NCBI RefSeq assembly: GCF_000297095.1
Contig: NZ_AEEA01000051.1
Location: forward strand, 1-64,000
Direction of reading: 5' to 3'
Source: Treponema primitia ZAS-1
GTDB taxonomy: Bacteria; Spirochaetota; Spirochaetia; Treponematales; Breznakiellaceae
DNA length: 64,000 nt
Shown: positions 35,659-44,821 of the stretch, piece after piece
How positions within the stretch are numbered: the first letter of the stretch is position 1
How the letters are laid out: the number at the start of each line of letters is the position of its first letter
Notes under the pieces: generated by a model
What the model saw: only the letters and a program-made list of their open reading frames with translations
Told to the model about the DNA's origin: nothing
Database searches by the model: none
Made by a program: the position numbers and the translations under genes

Positions 35659-38481
35659 ATGGATGAACTGCTACGGATCTGGCGGCTGTGCCACGACTTT
35701 GTTCTTTTCTTTGATGATTTTCCGGCGTGGCTAAATGCACAGGGGATATCAAAAAATATTCCGGATTATGAAAAGCTCCTCTTGGAATATGACGATTTAT
35801 TTAAAGGTACCAATGCTGATATCTACATCCCCCTATGGGCCTCGGCCTGCAAGGGTAATGGTGATATCCTGCTGGACACAACTACCCTGGATTTGATAAA
35901 GACCTACAACGCCTGGGGCTACGAAGCGGTTCCCATGGACGGTAATCCTCCTGATTTTATCGGCCAGCAGTTTCGCTTTCTCTGTTATCTCTCTGCGGTG
36001 GAGCTTCATTCTCCCGCCGCCGGCTGCGGGCAGGCCAGGGAAAAATTCCGGGACTCCTTCCTCACCGATACGGTGAGGGCCCTAAGCGAAGGAATCCGCC
36101 GTTACGGAGTATCGCCGGTGTTCCATCCTCTCGCGGACCGCCTGGAAACCTTCCCCGAGGGGGATGTGTCGAAAATCCCTTTGGAACAGCTTTACTGTTA
36201 CGATATTTCTCAAAACGGGAGGCGCCCCGCAAGGCCGGACAAGGAACAGCGGATCATCAACACCACGGGCACCAACAACTGCGGCGGCCGCTGCGTCATC
36301 CGCATCACGGAACAGGAAGGCTGCGTACTGGATATATCCACCGAATGCGGCAACGGCGGGGAACCGGCGCTGCGGGCCTGCATACGGGGCCTCTCGTACC
36401 GGGAAACGTTTATAAACAGCCGGCGTCTGCGTTACCCCATGGTCAGGACAGGAGAGCGGGGCGAAGGCCGTTTCCGCAGGATTTCCTGGGAAGATGCGGC
36501 GGATATCACCATCGGAGAATGGAAGCGGATCCGCGATACCCATGGCCCTTCCTCACGGTACGTAAACTACAGTACCGGTGTACAGACCGTTTTTCGCCCC
36601 GACAACATAGTACGGCGCCTGCTTTTCCTGGACGGTGGGTCCCTGCTTTTTTACAATAACTACAGCAATGCCTGTCTTACCGTTACTACTCCCTATATTT
36701 ACGGGGATACCCTCACCGGAAACAGTTTTGAAACGGTCCTGGATGCCAAGCTAATAATCCTCTGGGGTTTCAATCCCAAGGAAACGATCTTCGGTACCCG
36801 GCGCTTTCCGTATTTGCTCAAGGCACGGGCCAAGGGAATCCGTATTATTGTTATCGACCCCCGGCACAGCGATACGGCGCGGGCCTGTGCGGACCAATGG
36901 ATCGGCATAAAACCTTCCTCCGATGCGGCCTTGGCGGACGCCATGGCCTATGTTATCTGGTCCGAGGGTCTGCAGGATCAGCATTTTATGGACACCTATT
37001 GTCAGGGCTTTGACGAAGCCCATATGCCCGAAGGAATTAAGCCGGGCGAAAGTTACGAAACCTACCTTTTTGGAAAAAAAGACGGAATACCCAAGACCCC
37101 CGAGTGGGCAGAAACCATTACCGGTGTGCCCGCCGGAACCATCAGAAACCTTGCCCGGGAATACGCCGCCGCCAAACCCGGCTGTATTCTGCCCGGTTAC
37201 GGCCCCCAAAGAACCGGAAGCGGCGAACAGACGGTCCGTGCCGTAGCCCTGCTTACCGCTCTAACCGGCAATATCGGGAAGATCGGCGGAAGCGCCGGCG
37301 TCCTGGGGGAAGTTCCGAATATTCCCTTTACGTTTTTTCCCCTGCCCGAAAATCCTTACCCCGGAAAGATACCCTGTTTTCTCTGGACCAAGGCTGCGGA
37401 ACACGCCCTGGAGATGAGTCCGGAAAAGGACGGGCTGATCGGTGTTGAGCGTCTGAGCAGTAATATTAAAATGATACTCAATTTTGCCGGCAATACCCTG
37501 ATAAACCAGCACTCGGATATTAACCGTACTATTCGCCTGCTAAAGGATACGGGCAAGATAGAATTTATTGTGGGGTCCGATATTTTTATGACCCCCAGCG
37601 CAAAATTTTTCGATCTCCTGCTGCCGGGTGCTTCTTCCTTTGAAAATAATAACATCGCCCAATCCGGAACCGGAGCCGATTCCTATCTGTTATTCTGCCG
37701 TAAGGCTGTGGAACCCCTCTTTGGCTGCCGCTTTGAATACGATTTTATACAGACCCTGGCGAAACGCCTTGGGCTTGAAGAACCCTGGTCCACGGGGTAT
37801 GCCACCTTCGAAGACCTCATACAGGGGCGGTATAATGAATTACGGAAAATCGCTCCCGAGGCGCCGGAATTTGAGGCCTTTAAAGATGGCGCAAAATGTT
37901 TTTTCAATTTACCTAAACCCTATATTGCCTACGAATCCCAGATCCGGGATCCTGACCATCATCCCTTTAAAACCCCATCGGGGAAAATCGAAATCTTTTC
38001 CCGCCGTTTATACGATTTAAACCGGCCAAAGGAAATCCCCGCCATTCCCTGCTATGTCCCCTGCCCCGAAGGCCCGGAAGATCCCCTGCGGGAAAAGTAT
38101 CCCCTCCAGCTTATCGGCTGGCACACAAAAAAACGAACCCATTCCGTGCATGATATAAATATGCGGCTTGACAAAATCGATCCCCAGTGCCTGTGGATGC
38201 ATCCCGATGACGCCAAAGCCAGGGGTATTGAGGACAAACAGCCAGTGGAGATTATGAACGACCGCGGCAGGATACGGATAGAGGCGCATATTACTACCCG
38301 GATCATCCCCGGAGCAGTAGCCCTGTCCCAAGGCGGCTGGTACACCCCGGATGCTTCCGGTACGGATACCAGGGGCAGCATTAATGTTCTTACTTCCCAA
38401 ATACCAACCCCCCTGGCCCGGGGAAACCCCCAGCATACCAACCTGGTGGAAGTTCGAAAATATATCAGTTTTTCTGCCTGA
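35659..38481 (+). CDS. TorD-like chaperone fused to a DMSO-reductase-family molybdoenzyme
   Basis: A 940-residue protein. Residues about 1-190 match the TorD/DmsD chaperone family (LLLEYDDLFKG, then PPDFIGQQFRFLCYLSAVE). From about 195 on it is a DmsA-like bis-MGD oxidoreductase (NCGGRC, ACIRG, RRISWEDAAD, NYSNACL near the Mo-ligand serine). Of the four Fe-S cysteines in DmsA (CX3CX3C...C), the first is Gly204 here, while Cys208 and Cys212 remain. There is no twin-arginine signal, so it is probably cytoplasmic. No Fe-S electron-transfer or membrane-anchor subunit gene follows. Confidence 0.82.
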   Translation: MDELLRIWRLCHDFVLFFDDFPAWLNAQGISKNIPDYEKLLLEYDDLFKGTNADIYIPLWASACKGNGDILLDTTTLDLIKTYNAWGYEAVPMDGNPPDFIGQQFRFLCYLSAVELHSPAAGCGQAREKFRDSFLTDTVRALSEGIRRYGVSPVFHPLADRLETFPEGDVSKIPLEQLYCYDISQNGRRPARPDKEQRIINTTGTNNCGGRCVIRITEQEGCVLDISTECGNGGEPALRACIRGLSYRETFINSRRLRYPMVRTGERGEGRFRRISWEDAADITIGEWKRIRDTHGPSSRYVNYSTGVQTVFRPDNIVRRLLFLDGGSLLFYNNYSNACLTVTTPYIYGDTLTGNSFETVLDAKLIILWGFNPKETIFGTRRFPYLLKARAKGIRIIVIDPRHSDTARACADQWIGIKPSSDAALADAMAYVIWSEGLQDQHFMDTYCQGFDEAHMPEGIKPGESYETYLFGKKDGIPKTPEWAETITGVPAGTIRNLAREYAAAKPGCILPGYGPQRTGSGEQTVRAVALLTALTGNIGKIGGSAGVLGEVPNIPFTFFPLPENPYPGKIPCFLWTKAAEHALEMSPEKDGLIGVERLSSNIKMILNFAGNTLINQHSDINRTIRLLKDTGKIEFIVGSDIFMTPSAKFFDLLLPGASSFENNNIAQSGTGADSYLLFCRKAVEPLFGCRFEYDFIQTLAKRLGLEEPWSTGYATFEDLIQGRYNELRKIAPEAPEFEAFKDGAKCFFNLPKPYIAYESQIRDPDHHPFKTPSGKIEIFSRRLYDLNRPKEIPAIPCYVPCPEGPEDPLREKYPLQLIGWHTKKRTHSVHDINMRLDKIDPQCLWMHPDDAKARGIEDKQPVEIMNDRGRIRIEAHITTRIIPGAVALSQGGWYTPDASGTDTRGSINVLTSQIPTPLARGNPQHTNLVEVRKYISFSA

Positions 38482-39154
38482 ACCGTCCGATAATTTTCTC
38501 CCCGTAGAGCAGTCCCAGTATGCCCATGGCGGCAATGATCAGAAAAAATATGGCTATCATTACCCAATTACCGCTGATCACGGAATCACCTAAAATAGTA
38601 GAAGTGAGTATCCCAGGGATGCGGGCAAAATTGGAAATGATGATGAACCGGGACAGTTTGATACTCCCCAGGGGAACTATATAGGTAAGGGTATCCTTGG
38701 GGATGCCGGGGATCAGAAAAAGCAGAAATAGTACCAGGGAGAATTTCCGGGTATCCTTGAGAAAAGCGTATTTATCGGTTAGTTCCCCGCCGAAAAAACG
38801 GAATACCAGGGGAGCGCCGAATTTCCTTACCACAAGAAATATACCGGTTGAGGCGGCGAGGCTGCCCAGGAGGCATATACCCAATCCGCCCAGGGCGCCA
38901 TAGGCAGCGCCGGCCAGAACTTCCACGGGCCCCCCGGGTATGACCGCCACGATGATCTGCATAATCTGAATACCCAACAAAATCAACACGCCCCTAAAGC
39001 CCAGCTTTTCTATCCAGAGGCTGAACTGATCCCGGTATTCAGGGAGACGCAGCCGGGTAATAAATGGCCAAAACAGGATACAAAGGATCAGCGTCAGGAT
39101 GATAAAAACAATGAAGAAGATGATACCGGTTCTGACGGGGCTTTTCATAGGCAT
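38465..39154 (-). CDS. TVP38/TMEM64-family membrane protein
   Basis: A 229-residue protein with five to six hydrophobic segments and the SNARE-associated/DedA-like core (PGGPVEVLAGAAYGALGG, FLIPGIPKDTLTYIVPLG). The family is implicated in lipid scrambling or membrane homeostasis. Its end overlaps the convergent molybdoenzyme gene by 17 bp. Confidence 0.85.
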   Translation of the reverse strand: MPMKSPVRTGIIFFIVFIILTLILCILFWPFITRLRLPEYRDQFSLWIEKLGFRGVLILLGIQIMQIIVAVIPGGPVEVLAGAAYGALGGLGICLLGSLAASTGIFLVVRKFGAPLVFRFFGGELTDKYAFLKDTRKFSLVLFLLFLIPGIPKDTLTYIVPLGSIKLSRFIIISNFARIPGILTSTILGDSVISGNWVMIAIFFLIIAAMGILGLLYGEKIIGRFRQKN

Positions 39155-39184
39155 ATGGTAAGTATACCTTTTACACCCGTCAAT

Positions 39185-40033
39185 TTACCATACCTTTGAA
39201 TGTATTTCCCTGGGGAAAAATATGCGGTAAAAATTCTTGTCCGTCGCCGCTTCCAGTTCCTCAGGATCGCCGCCCGGCACACCCCCTTCTTTCCGTATCC
39301 CCGCAGCGCCCCGCAGTATAACTGAGAGATCCACCCAGTGCGAAAACGCCTTGCCCCGCAGGGGCTGGTAGGGGGCATCGGTTTCCAGGAGCAGGTGATC
39401 CAGGGGCAGGGCAGCACATGAACGTATCGCCCCTTTATGATTCAGCAGGATAGATGCGCCAAAGGAAAAGTAGGCGTTTATCCCCCGGCGTAAGAGGGCT
39501 TCCCCCTCCCCTACGGTTCCTGAGTAGGAGTGGAAGACCACTGCGGGCAGCTTTTTCAAGGCGCCGGTATGGGCAAAGACCTTGTGCATGGCCCGGCGCA
39601 CATGGAGCACCATGGGCAGCCCGTACCGTAAGGCGGTTTCCAGGTGGGCCGCGAAAAGCTCATCCTGAACCGCCTCGGTGGCGCGGAACGCATTTTGCAG
39701 CGAAGTTTCCCGCGCATCGTTGTAGAGATCGAAGCCGGTTTCCCCTATGGCGTTCAGCTCATCCCCCGCAGCCAGGGTTTCCAGCAGTTCCAAAAGCGGC
39801 GCAAAGGAACTGGTGTTCCCGGCTGCGGGTAACTGGGGGTGTACGGCAAAACAGAGGGCCATAGGAGCGGCGCCTTCCTGACGGGCGCTGCGGGCAAGCT
39901 CCTGGTGGTACGCAAACTGCTCCCCGTTCCAGGCGCTGGCAGCACAGGCGATACCCAAACTGCGGCGTTCATTTTCAGCATCGGGGAAACGCCCGGCGAG
40001 ATCGAAAGGATGGGCATGGGCATCGGAAGCCAT
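39185..40033 (-). CDS. TatD-family metal-dependent hydrolase
   Basis: A protein of about 282 residues with the TatD metal-ligand set: DAHAH at the start, IGETGFD, VLHVRR, VFHSYSG and LLETDAPYQ. The family includes 3'-5' DNA exonucleases. ATG 40033 is chosen because it places the HxH motif at residue 5; a GTG at 40078 is possible but would add an unusual hydrophobic tail. It contains one copy of the 21-bp interspersed repeat (39695-39715), read as ARETSLQ. Confidence 0.82.
   Translation of the reverse strand: MASDAHAHPFDLAGRFPDAENERRSLGIACAASAWNGEQFAYHQELARSARQEGAAPMALCFAVHPQLPAAGNTSSFAPLLELLETLAAGDELNAIGETGFDLYNDARETSLQNAFRATEAVQDELFAAHLETALRYGLPMVLHVRRAMHKVFAHTGALKKLPAVVFHSYSGTVGEGEALLRRGINAYFSFGASILLNHKGAIRSCAALPLDHLLLETDAPYQPLRGKAFSHWVDLSVILRGAAGIRKEGGVPGGDPEELEAATDKNFYRIFFPREIHSKVW
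39695..39715 (-). repeat. Interspersed 21-bp repeat, copy 2
   Basis: The same unit inside tatD, read as ARETSLQ in the protein. It differs from copy 3 at one base. Confidence 0.55.
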
Positions 40034-40177
40034 AGGTGGAGTGTAATACGCAAAGTAAAAACAATGAAGGGATGTCACGATACCAACTTCAAATTAACCA
40101 TCCCGGAAAGCCTTTATATTATACTTTACATGTGATAAATATTGCGTTATCCTATACTTAACACAGGAGAAATCATA

Positions 40178-41203
40178 TTGAAGTTTACCAAGGAAATCGT
40201 TTCGGCGATAAATAATTTTATCATTGAAAATATTCCGGCCCATCAGCATGACATCCTTGCGCTGGTGATGAAGCACTTCGGCCTCTCCAAGCCCACGGCG
40301 GCAAAGTATCTCAAGAGCCTGCTTGAGGAGGGGATCATTCAAAAAGAACGGAAAGGCCGGTATCCCAACTACCAACTGGTGTATACGGTGTTTGAATACT
40401 CCTATGACGTAGATGACTCCCTTGACGAGGATGCGCTGTGGCGGAAGGATATTTCCCCCCATTTACAGGACGTTGCGCCGAATGTCCGCCAAATCTGTCA
40501 ATATGGGTTTACCGAGATGGTTAACAATGCTATCGAACACTCCGGATCAAAGCGGCTGACAATAACCCTGGACCTCAGTGCCCGGGACATTGAATTTATT
40601 ATACGGGATTATGGTATAGGTATTTTTATCAAAATTAAAGATGATTTAGGCTTGGAAGACCCAAAACATTCCATTCTGGAATTGGTAAAGGGAAAGTTTA
40701 CCTCTGACCCATCAAAACATTCCGGGGAAGGTATCTTTTTTACATCCCGCATCTTTGATCACTTCCGTATATATTCGGGCGGTCTCGCGTTTTGGGGGCA
40801 TAAAGACAATGACCTGCTTATGGAAATTCCAAATAACAGTATCACTAGCGGAACCGGGGTATTTATGCTCATACGGAAAAACACTTCCCTGCAAATTGCC
40901 GATGTATTCAACGAGTACACCGATCCTGACAAGCAGCCGGGCTTCCACAAGACCGCTATTCCGGTACAGTTGATGCAGTATGAAGGGGAATCTCTTATAT
41001 CCCGTTCCCAGGCCAAACGGCTTATCACCCGGTTTGATCGTTTTTTAGAGGTGGTTTTGGATTTTTCCGGGGTAGATATGATTGGCCAGGGCTTTGCGGA
41101 TGAAATCTTCCGGGTCTTTGCCAATGCCCATCCCACGGTACATTTAACGCCGATACATTGCAGCGAGAATGTGAAGAACATGATCCGGCACGTTGGCAGT
41201 TAA
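40178..41203 (+). CDS. Winged-helix, HATPase and STAS-like DUF4325 fusion protein
   Basis: A protein of about 341 residues starting at TTG 40178, with AGGAGA seven bases upstream. An ATG 12 codons earlier lacks a ribosome site. Residues 1-80 form a winged helix (LSKPTAAKYLKSLLEEGIIQ). The middle is a GHKL ATPase domain (EMVNNAIEHSGS, RDYGIGIF, HSGEGIFFTSRIFD). The last 90 residues are STAS-like DUF4325 (LDFSGVDMIGQGFADEIFRVF). This joins DNA binding, an anti-sigma-kinase-like ATPase and an antagonist-like domain in one chain, suggesting a self-contained partner switch controlling transcription. Confidence 0.8.
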   Translation: MKFTKEIVSAINNFIIENIPAHQHDILALVMKHFGLSKPTAAKYLKSLLEEGIIQKERKGRYPNYQLVYTVFEYSYDVDDSLDEDALWRKDISPHLQDVAPNVRQICQYGFTEMVNNAIEHSGSKRLTITLDLSARDIEFIIRDYGIGIFIKIKDDLGLEDPKHSILELVKGKFTSDPSKHSGEGIFFTSRIFDHFRIYSGGLAFWGHKDNDLLMEIPNNSITSGTGVFMLIRKNTSLQIADVFNEYTDPDKQPGFHKTAIPVQLMQYEGESLISRSQAKRLITRFDRFLEVVLDFSGVDMIGQGFADEIFRVFANAHPTVHLTPIHCSENVKNMIRHVGS

Positions 41204-41640
41204 AAGCCGTTTCCGGTACACGGCAGACCTTAGGAACGGAATTTAAGAAAGGTTATAGGCAGGGAGCTGCCCTCACACGGCGCTGCCCCGGCATACAAAG
41301 CCATTCGGTATTTATACGCCTCTTTTCTCACCTTGAAATAGACAGCGTAAGAGCTAAAGTGGCGGGGGAGTTAAAAAACCGTTTCGACGAGGGTAGTTTT
41401 ATCTGCTATTTTGAAACTATCGGCAGACTCCACACCTGGACCTATGCCGAACTCCGGGCAATTATTCGTAAAGACAAAAAAATGCCCGGCCCTGAATAAA
41501 CAGAGCCGGGTGGCGGAGGAGGCTACAATGCCGCCTCCTCCGGTGGCATTTATAATACTACTACATTTCCCTCGATTTGTCAAATATAAATCTTAAATTC
41601 ACCCTTCACCCTCCCCGCTTTTTTCTGTATACTCTCCCCC
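41204..41640 (+). other. Gap with possible gene remnant and two hairpins
   Basis: A 437-bp gap. The frame at about 41281-41499 is open and yields a plausible soluble segment (EIDSVRAKVAGELKNRFDEGSF) that I cannot assign; it lacks a good start and ribosome site and may be a remnant. Two hairpins follow: CCCGGC/GCCGGG (41485-41490 with 41505-41510) and GGAGGAGG/CCTCCTCC (41515-41522 with 41534-41541). Neither has a T tract. They may end transcription from the upstream gene. Confidence 0.35.
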
Positions 41641-43069
41641 ATGGCAAGCCCTCTTATCAAGGAAATTTTGGCAACCCCCCCCGGCTTCCCAGGATGTGAC
41701 GGTTCGGGGCTGGGTCAGGACAAAGCGGGACCTGAAAAATCTGGTCTTTGTGGAAGTGAACGATGGGTCCGGCTTCAACGGTATCCAGTGTACCTTTGAC
41801 CGCGGCGGAGACGGCAGCCTGGGAGAAGAGCTGGAAGCGGCTTTAGCGGCGGTGAATACCGGGTCCTCAGTGGAAATACGGGGCAAGCTGGCCTCATCCC
41901 CGGCCTCGGGGCAGGCGGTAGAAGTGGCCGCTTCGGATCTGCGGATCATTGGGGATGCGCCGGCGGAAAGTACCGGAAACATAGCGGCCTACCCCCTGCA
42001 AAAAAAGCGGCATTCCCTGGAATTTCTCCGGGAAATAGCCCACCTCCGGGCCCGGACCAATACCTTCGGCGCAGTAACCCGGGTGCGCAGCCGCCTGGGT
42101 TTTGCGGTACACCAGTTCTTTCAGGGACAGGGTTTCCAGTACATCCAAACCCCTATCATCACCGCCAGCGACGCCGAGGGAGCGGGGGCCATGTTCCAGG
42201 TAACCACCCTGGACCTGGAAGCCCTGGCCAAATCCGGCAAGGCCCCGGACTATTCCAAGGACTTTTTTGGTAAGCGGAGCTTCCTCACCGTTTCGGGCCA
42301 GCTGGAGGCGGAAACCTATGCCGCCGCCCTTACCCGGGTCTATACCTTCGGCCCCACTTTCCGGGCGGAAAACTCGAACACCACCCGGCATTTGGCGGAA
42401 TTCTGGATGATAGAGCCCGAAGCCGCCTTTGCCCACCTGGAAGACAATATGGCCCTGGCGGAGGACTTTCTCAAATACCTCTTCAACGCCGTCCTCTCGG
42501 ACTGCGCGGAGGACCTTGCCTTTTTCGATGCCCATGTCGAAAAGGGAATCATCGACACCCTCAAATCGGTAATCAATTCCAAGTTCACCCACATGAGCTA
42601 CACCGATGCTCTGGCGGAACTGGAAAAGGCCGGATCAAATGCGGCGTTTGAGTTCAAACCCTACTGGGGCTGTGACCTCCAGAGCGAACACGAAAAATTC
42701 CTCACCGAAAAAATAGTCAAAGGACCGGTGATCGTCACCGATTATCCCAAGGAGATTAAAGCCTTTTACATGAAGATGAACGATGATAATAAAACTGTCC
42801 GGGCCATGGACGTACTGGTCCCCCGCTTGGGAGAGATCATCGGAGGGTCGGAACGGGAAGATAATCTGGACCGCTTGGAAAAACGAATACGGGAGATGGG
42901 AATGGATACCGCCGATTACAGTTGGTACCTGGACCTTCGCCGTTACGGTACGGTTCCTCATTCGGGTTTCGGTATGGGCTTTGAGCGTCTCGTCCAATAC
43001 GTCACCGGCATGGCCAATATCCGCGACGTAATCCCCTACCCCCGCGCTGTAGGCCAAGCGGAGTTCTAA
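41641..43069 (+). CDS. asnS: Asparaginyl-tRNA synthetase (N-terminal frameshift in this sequence)
   Basis: A class IIb synthetase with the OB-fold anticodon domain (VTVRGWVRTKRD) and class II motifs (motif 2 FRAENSNTTRHLAEFWMIEPE; motif 3 GFGMGFERLVQYV). The long frame is open only from GTG 41696. ATG 41641 lies in another frame and reads MASPLIKEILATPP. Removing one C from the eight-C run at 41675-41682 gives a continuous protein of 475 residues with a normal start. A -10 box TATACT (41628-41633) lies eight bases before that ATG. Alternatively translation begins at GTG 41696. Confidence 0.88.
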
Positions 43070-43077
43070 ACCGGGTT

Positions 43078-44331
43078 ATGAAACACCGTTCCTTAACAGT
43101 ACTGTTACTATTATTTGCGCTCGCCCTCCACGGTCAGGAAGCGTCGCAGGAAGCGTCGCAGGAAGCGTCGGCGGCATCACCGGCAGCGGACGCGCCGGAT
43201 ATTGTATCCCTTTCCGCTGTGCTTATGGACGCCGCCACCGGGACGGTACTGTACGCGAAGAACGGAAACACGCCTATCCCTCCCGCCTCGCTGACAAAGC
43301 TCATGACCATCCACATTGCCCTGCAGGAAGTTGACGCAGGCCGGGCTTCCCTGGACGAAATTGTGGAGCTTCCCAAGGAAAGCTGGGCGGTAAATCAGCC
43401 TCCCCGATCAAGCCTGATGCATTTAGCCCAGGGACAGATCGTAAGCCTGCGGGAACTGATCCTGGGGCTGGCTATACCCTCGGGGAACGACGCCGCCGTG
43501 GCAGTAGCCCTGCGTTTCAGTCCCACGGTACCGGACTTTGTAAACCGCATGAACGCTGAGACCCGGAGGCTGGGGTTGACCCGGACCAGATTTGTGGAAC
43601 CCTCGGGTATTTCCGAAGACAATATGACCACCGCCCTGGAATTCGCATCCTTTTGCAGGGAGTATATAAACCGTCATCCGGACAGCCTCCGGGATTTTCA
43701 TTCGGTCCTGGAATTTTCCTATCCCCGGGCCGTCAATGTGGCGCCCGAATACCGGAGCCGGGTGGGTACCTGGCGTCAATACAACCACAATTACCTGCTC
43801 GCCGACTTTGAAGGGGCGGATGGCCTTAAAACCGGGTACATTGATGAGGCGGGCTACAACATCGCCCTTACCGCTGCCCGGCTGGAAACCCGGTTTATCG
43901 CCGTAATCCTGGGCGCCCCCGCTTCCTGGGGCGGAGACCGGATCCGGGACGCCGATGGAAGGAAGCTCCTAAGCTGGGGTTTCGATCATTTTAAGACCCT
44001 GCGTCCTCCGGAACCGGAGATTAATCCTGCCCGGATATGGAAAGGCGTATCCAAGTGGGAAACCCCGATCCCCACCGAGCCCCTCCCCTTTACCACGTTT
44101 GTCGACCGCGGGGAAAATCTCAGTTGGGAAATACGTCTTGAGGATCCTATCATCGCTCCTCTGCCTACGGGGAGTCTCCTGGGCAGCCTCATTTTAAGCG
44201 ATGATAAGGGCGAACTTCGCCGCATCCCCCTGGTTACCCCAAGGGAAATAGAACAGGGGAATATCTTTAAGCGCGGCTGGGATTCTGTACGGTTATTTTT
44301 CCGGAGGGTCTTTTCTAAAAAAGCGGATTAG
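43078..44331 (+). CDS. D-alanyl-D-alanine carboxypeptidase (PBP5/6 type)
   Basis: A 417-residue S11-family serine peptidase with a signal peptide, the catalytic SLTK tetrad, the SGN motif (IPSGNDAA) and KTG (GLKTGYID), plus the PBP5-like C-terminal domain. It trims the terminal D-Ala of peptidoglycan stem peptides. Just after the signal peptide, a 12-base unit is tandemly repeated (EASQEASQEAS). It starts 9 bp after asnS and overlaps the opposite-strand small gene by four bases. Confidence 0.92.
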   Translation: MKHRSLTVLLLLFALALHGQEASQEASQEASAASPAADAPDIVSLSAVLMDAATGTVLYAKNGNTPIPPASLTKLMTIHIALQEVDAGRASLDEIVELPKESWAVNQPPRSSLMHLAQGQIVSLRELILGLAIPSGNDAAVAVALRFSPTVPDFVNRMNAETRRLGLTRTRFVEPSGISEDNMTTALEFASFCREYINRHPDSLRDFHSVLEFSYPRAVNVAPEYRSRVGTWRQYNHNYLLADFEGADGLKTGYIDEAGYNIALTAARLETRFIAVILGAPASWGGDRIRDADGRKLLSWGFDHFKTLRPPEPEINPARIWKGVSKWETPIPTEPLPFTTFVDRGENLSWEIRLEDPIIAPLPTGSLLGSLILSDDKGELRRIPLVTPREIEQGNIFKRGWDSVRLFFRRVFSKKAD

Positions 44332-44528
44332 AATTCGTTGTCTTTGATCATCAAATCCAGTTCCAGTTCCAAAGTCTTGAGCGCGTCCTCCATCTCCCGG
44401 ATACGCCGGATGGAGTACTGTACCCTTCTATCCCAGAGGCGGTTACAGGTTTCGTTAACCACTTCTTTAAATGAGGATTTATCGGAAAGAATGGCCGCTT
44501 CACCACTGGGCTTATCCGTAGGATTCAT
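44328..44528 (-). CDS. Small predicted coiled-coil protein
   Basis: A 66-residue charged protein whose second half (RIREMEDALKTLELELDLMI) has heptad character. No family is recognised. A promoter TTGCGA-N17-TACTAT (44564-44536) ends seven bases before the ATG. The transcript would be leaderless, which supports this being a real gene despite no close ribosome site. It overlaps the end of the carboxypeptidase gene by four bases. Confidence 0.5.
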   Translation of the reverse strand: MNPTDKPSGEAAILSDKSSFKEVVNETCNRLWDRRVQYSIRRIREMEDALKTLELELDLMIKDNEF

Positions 44529-44612
44529 ACTTTATATAGTACCTCTCCCGCGGCATTATCGCAAGGGGCAAAGGGGGTTTCCGGAGTTCCAAATTCGGAA
44601 TTGCCGGGGGGA

Positions 44613-44738
44613 TTATTTCGTCTCTAGGGTAATTGCCGCTTCGGAAATATTCCGGCCCTGGTCATCGGTAGTATCGTAAGCCCTGATAAAGGTAGCCATA
44701 GCGATAAACGCTAAAAGGATGAACACGAGCTTACGCAT
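44613..44738 (-). CDS. Very small exported peptide
   Basis: A 41-residue reading frame with a GGGAGG ribosome site eight bases before the ATG. A signal peptide-like start (MRKLVFILLAFIAMATFIRA) is followed by a 21-residue acidic tail containing NISEAAITLE. No lipobox cysteine is present. The good ribosome site and signal sequence support a real gene. The function is unknown. Confidence 0.55.
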   Translation of the reverse strand: MRKLVFILLAFIAMATFIRAYDTTDDQGRNISEAAITLETK

Positions 44739-44821
44739 AAAACCTCCCGTTCCGGGTACGAAACGTCTTTTTAATTTTTTGTGTAATTACTATTTTATCC
44801 CAAATCATCTTAATTTTATCC

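Noticed and set aside
43141..43176. CRISPR-like short tandem repeat
   Set aside because: It is a simple in-frame 12-base repeat (EASQ) after a signal peptide. No CRISPR array with spacers was seen in the window.
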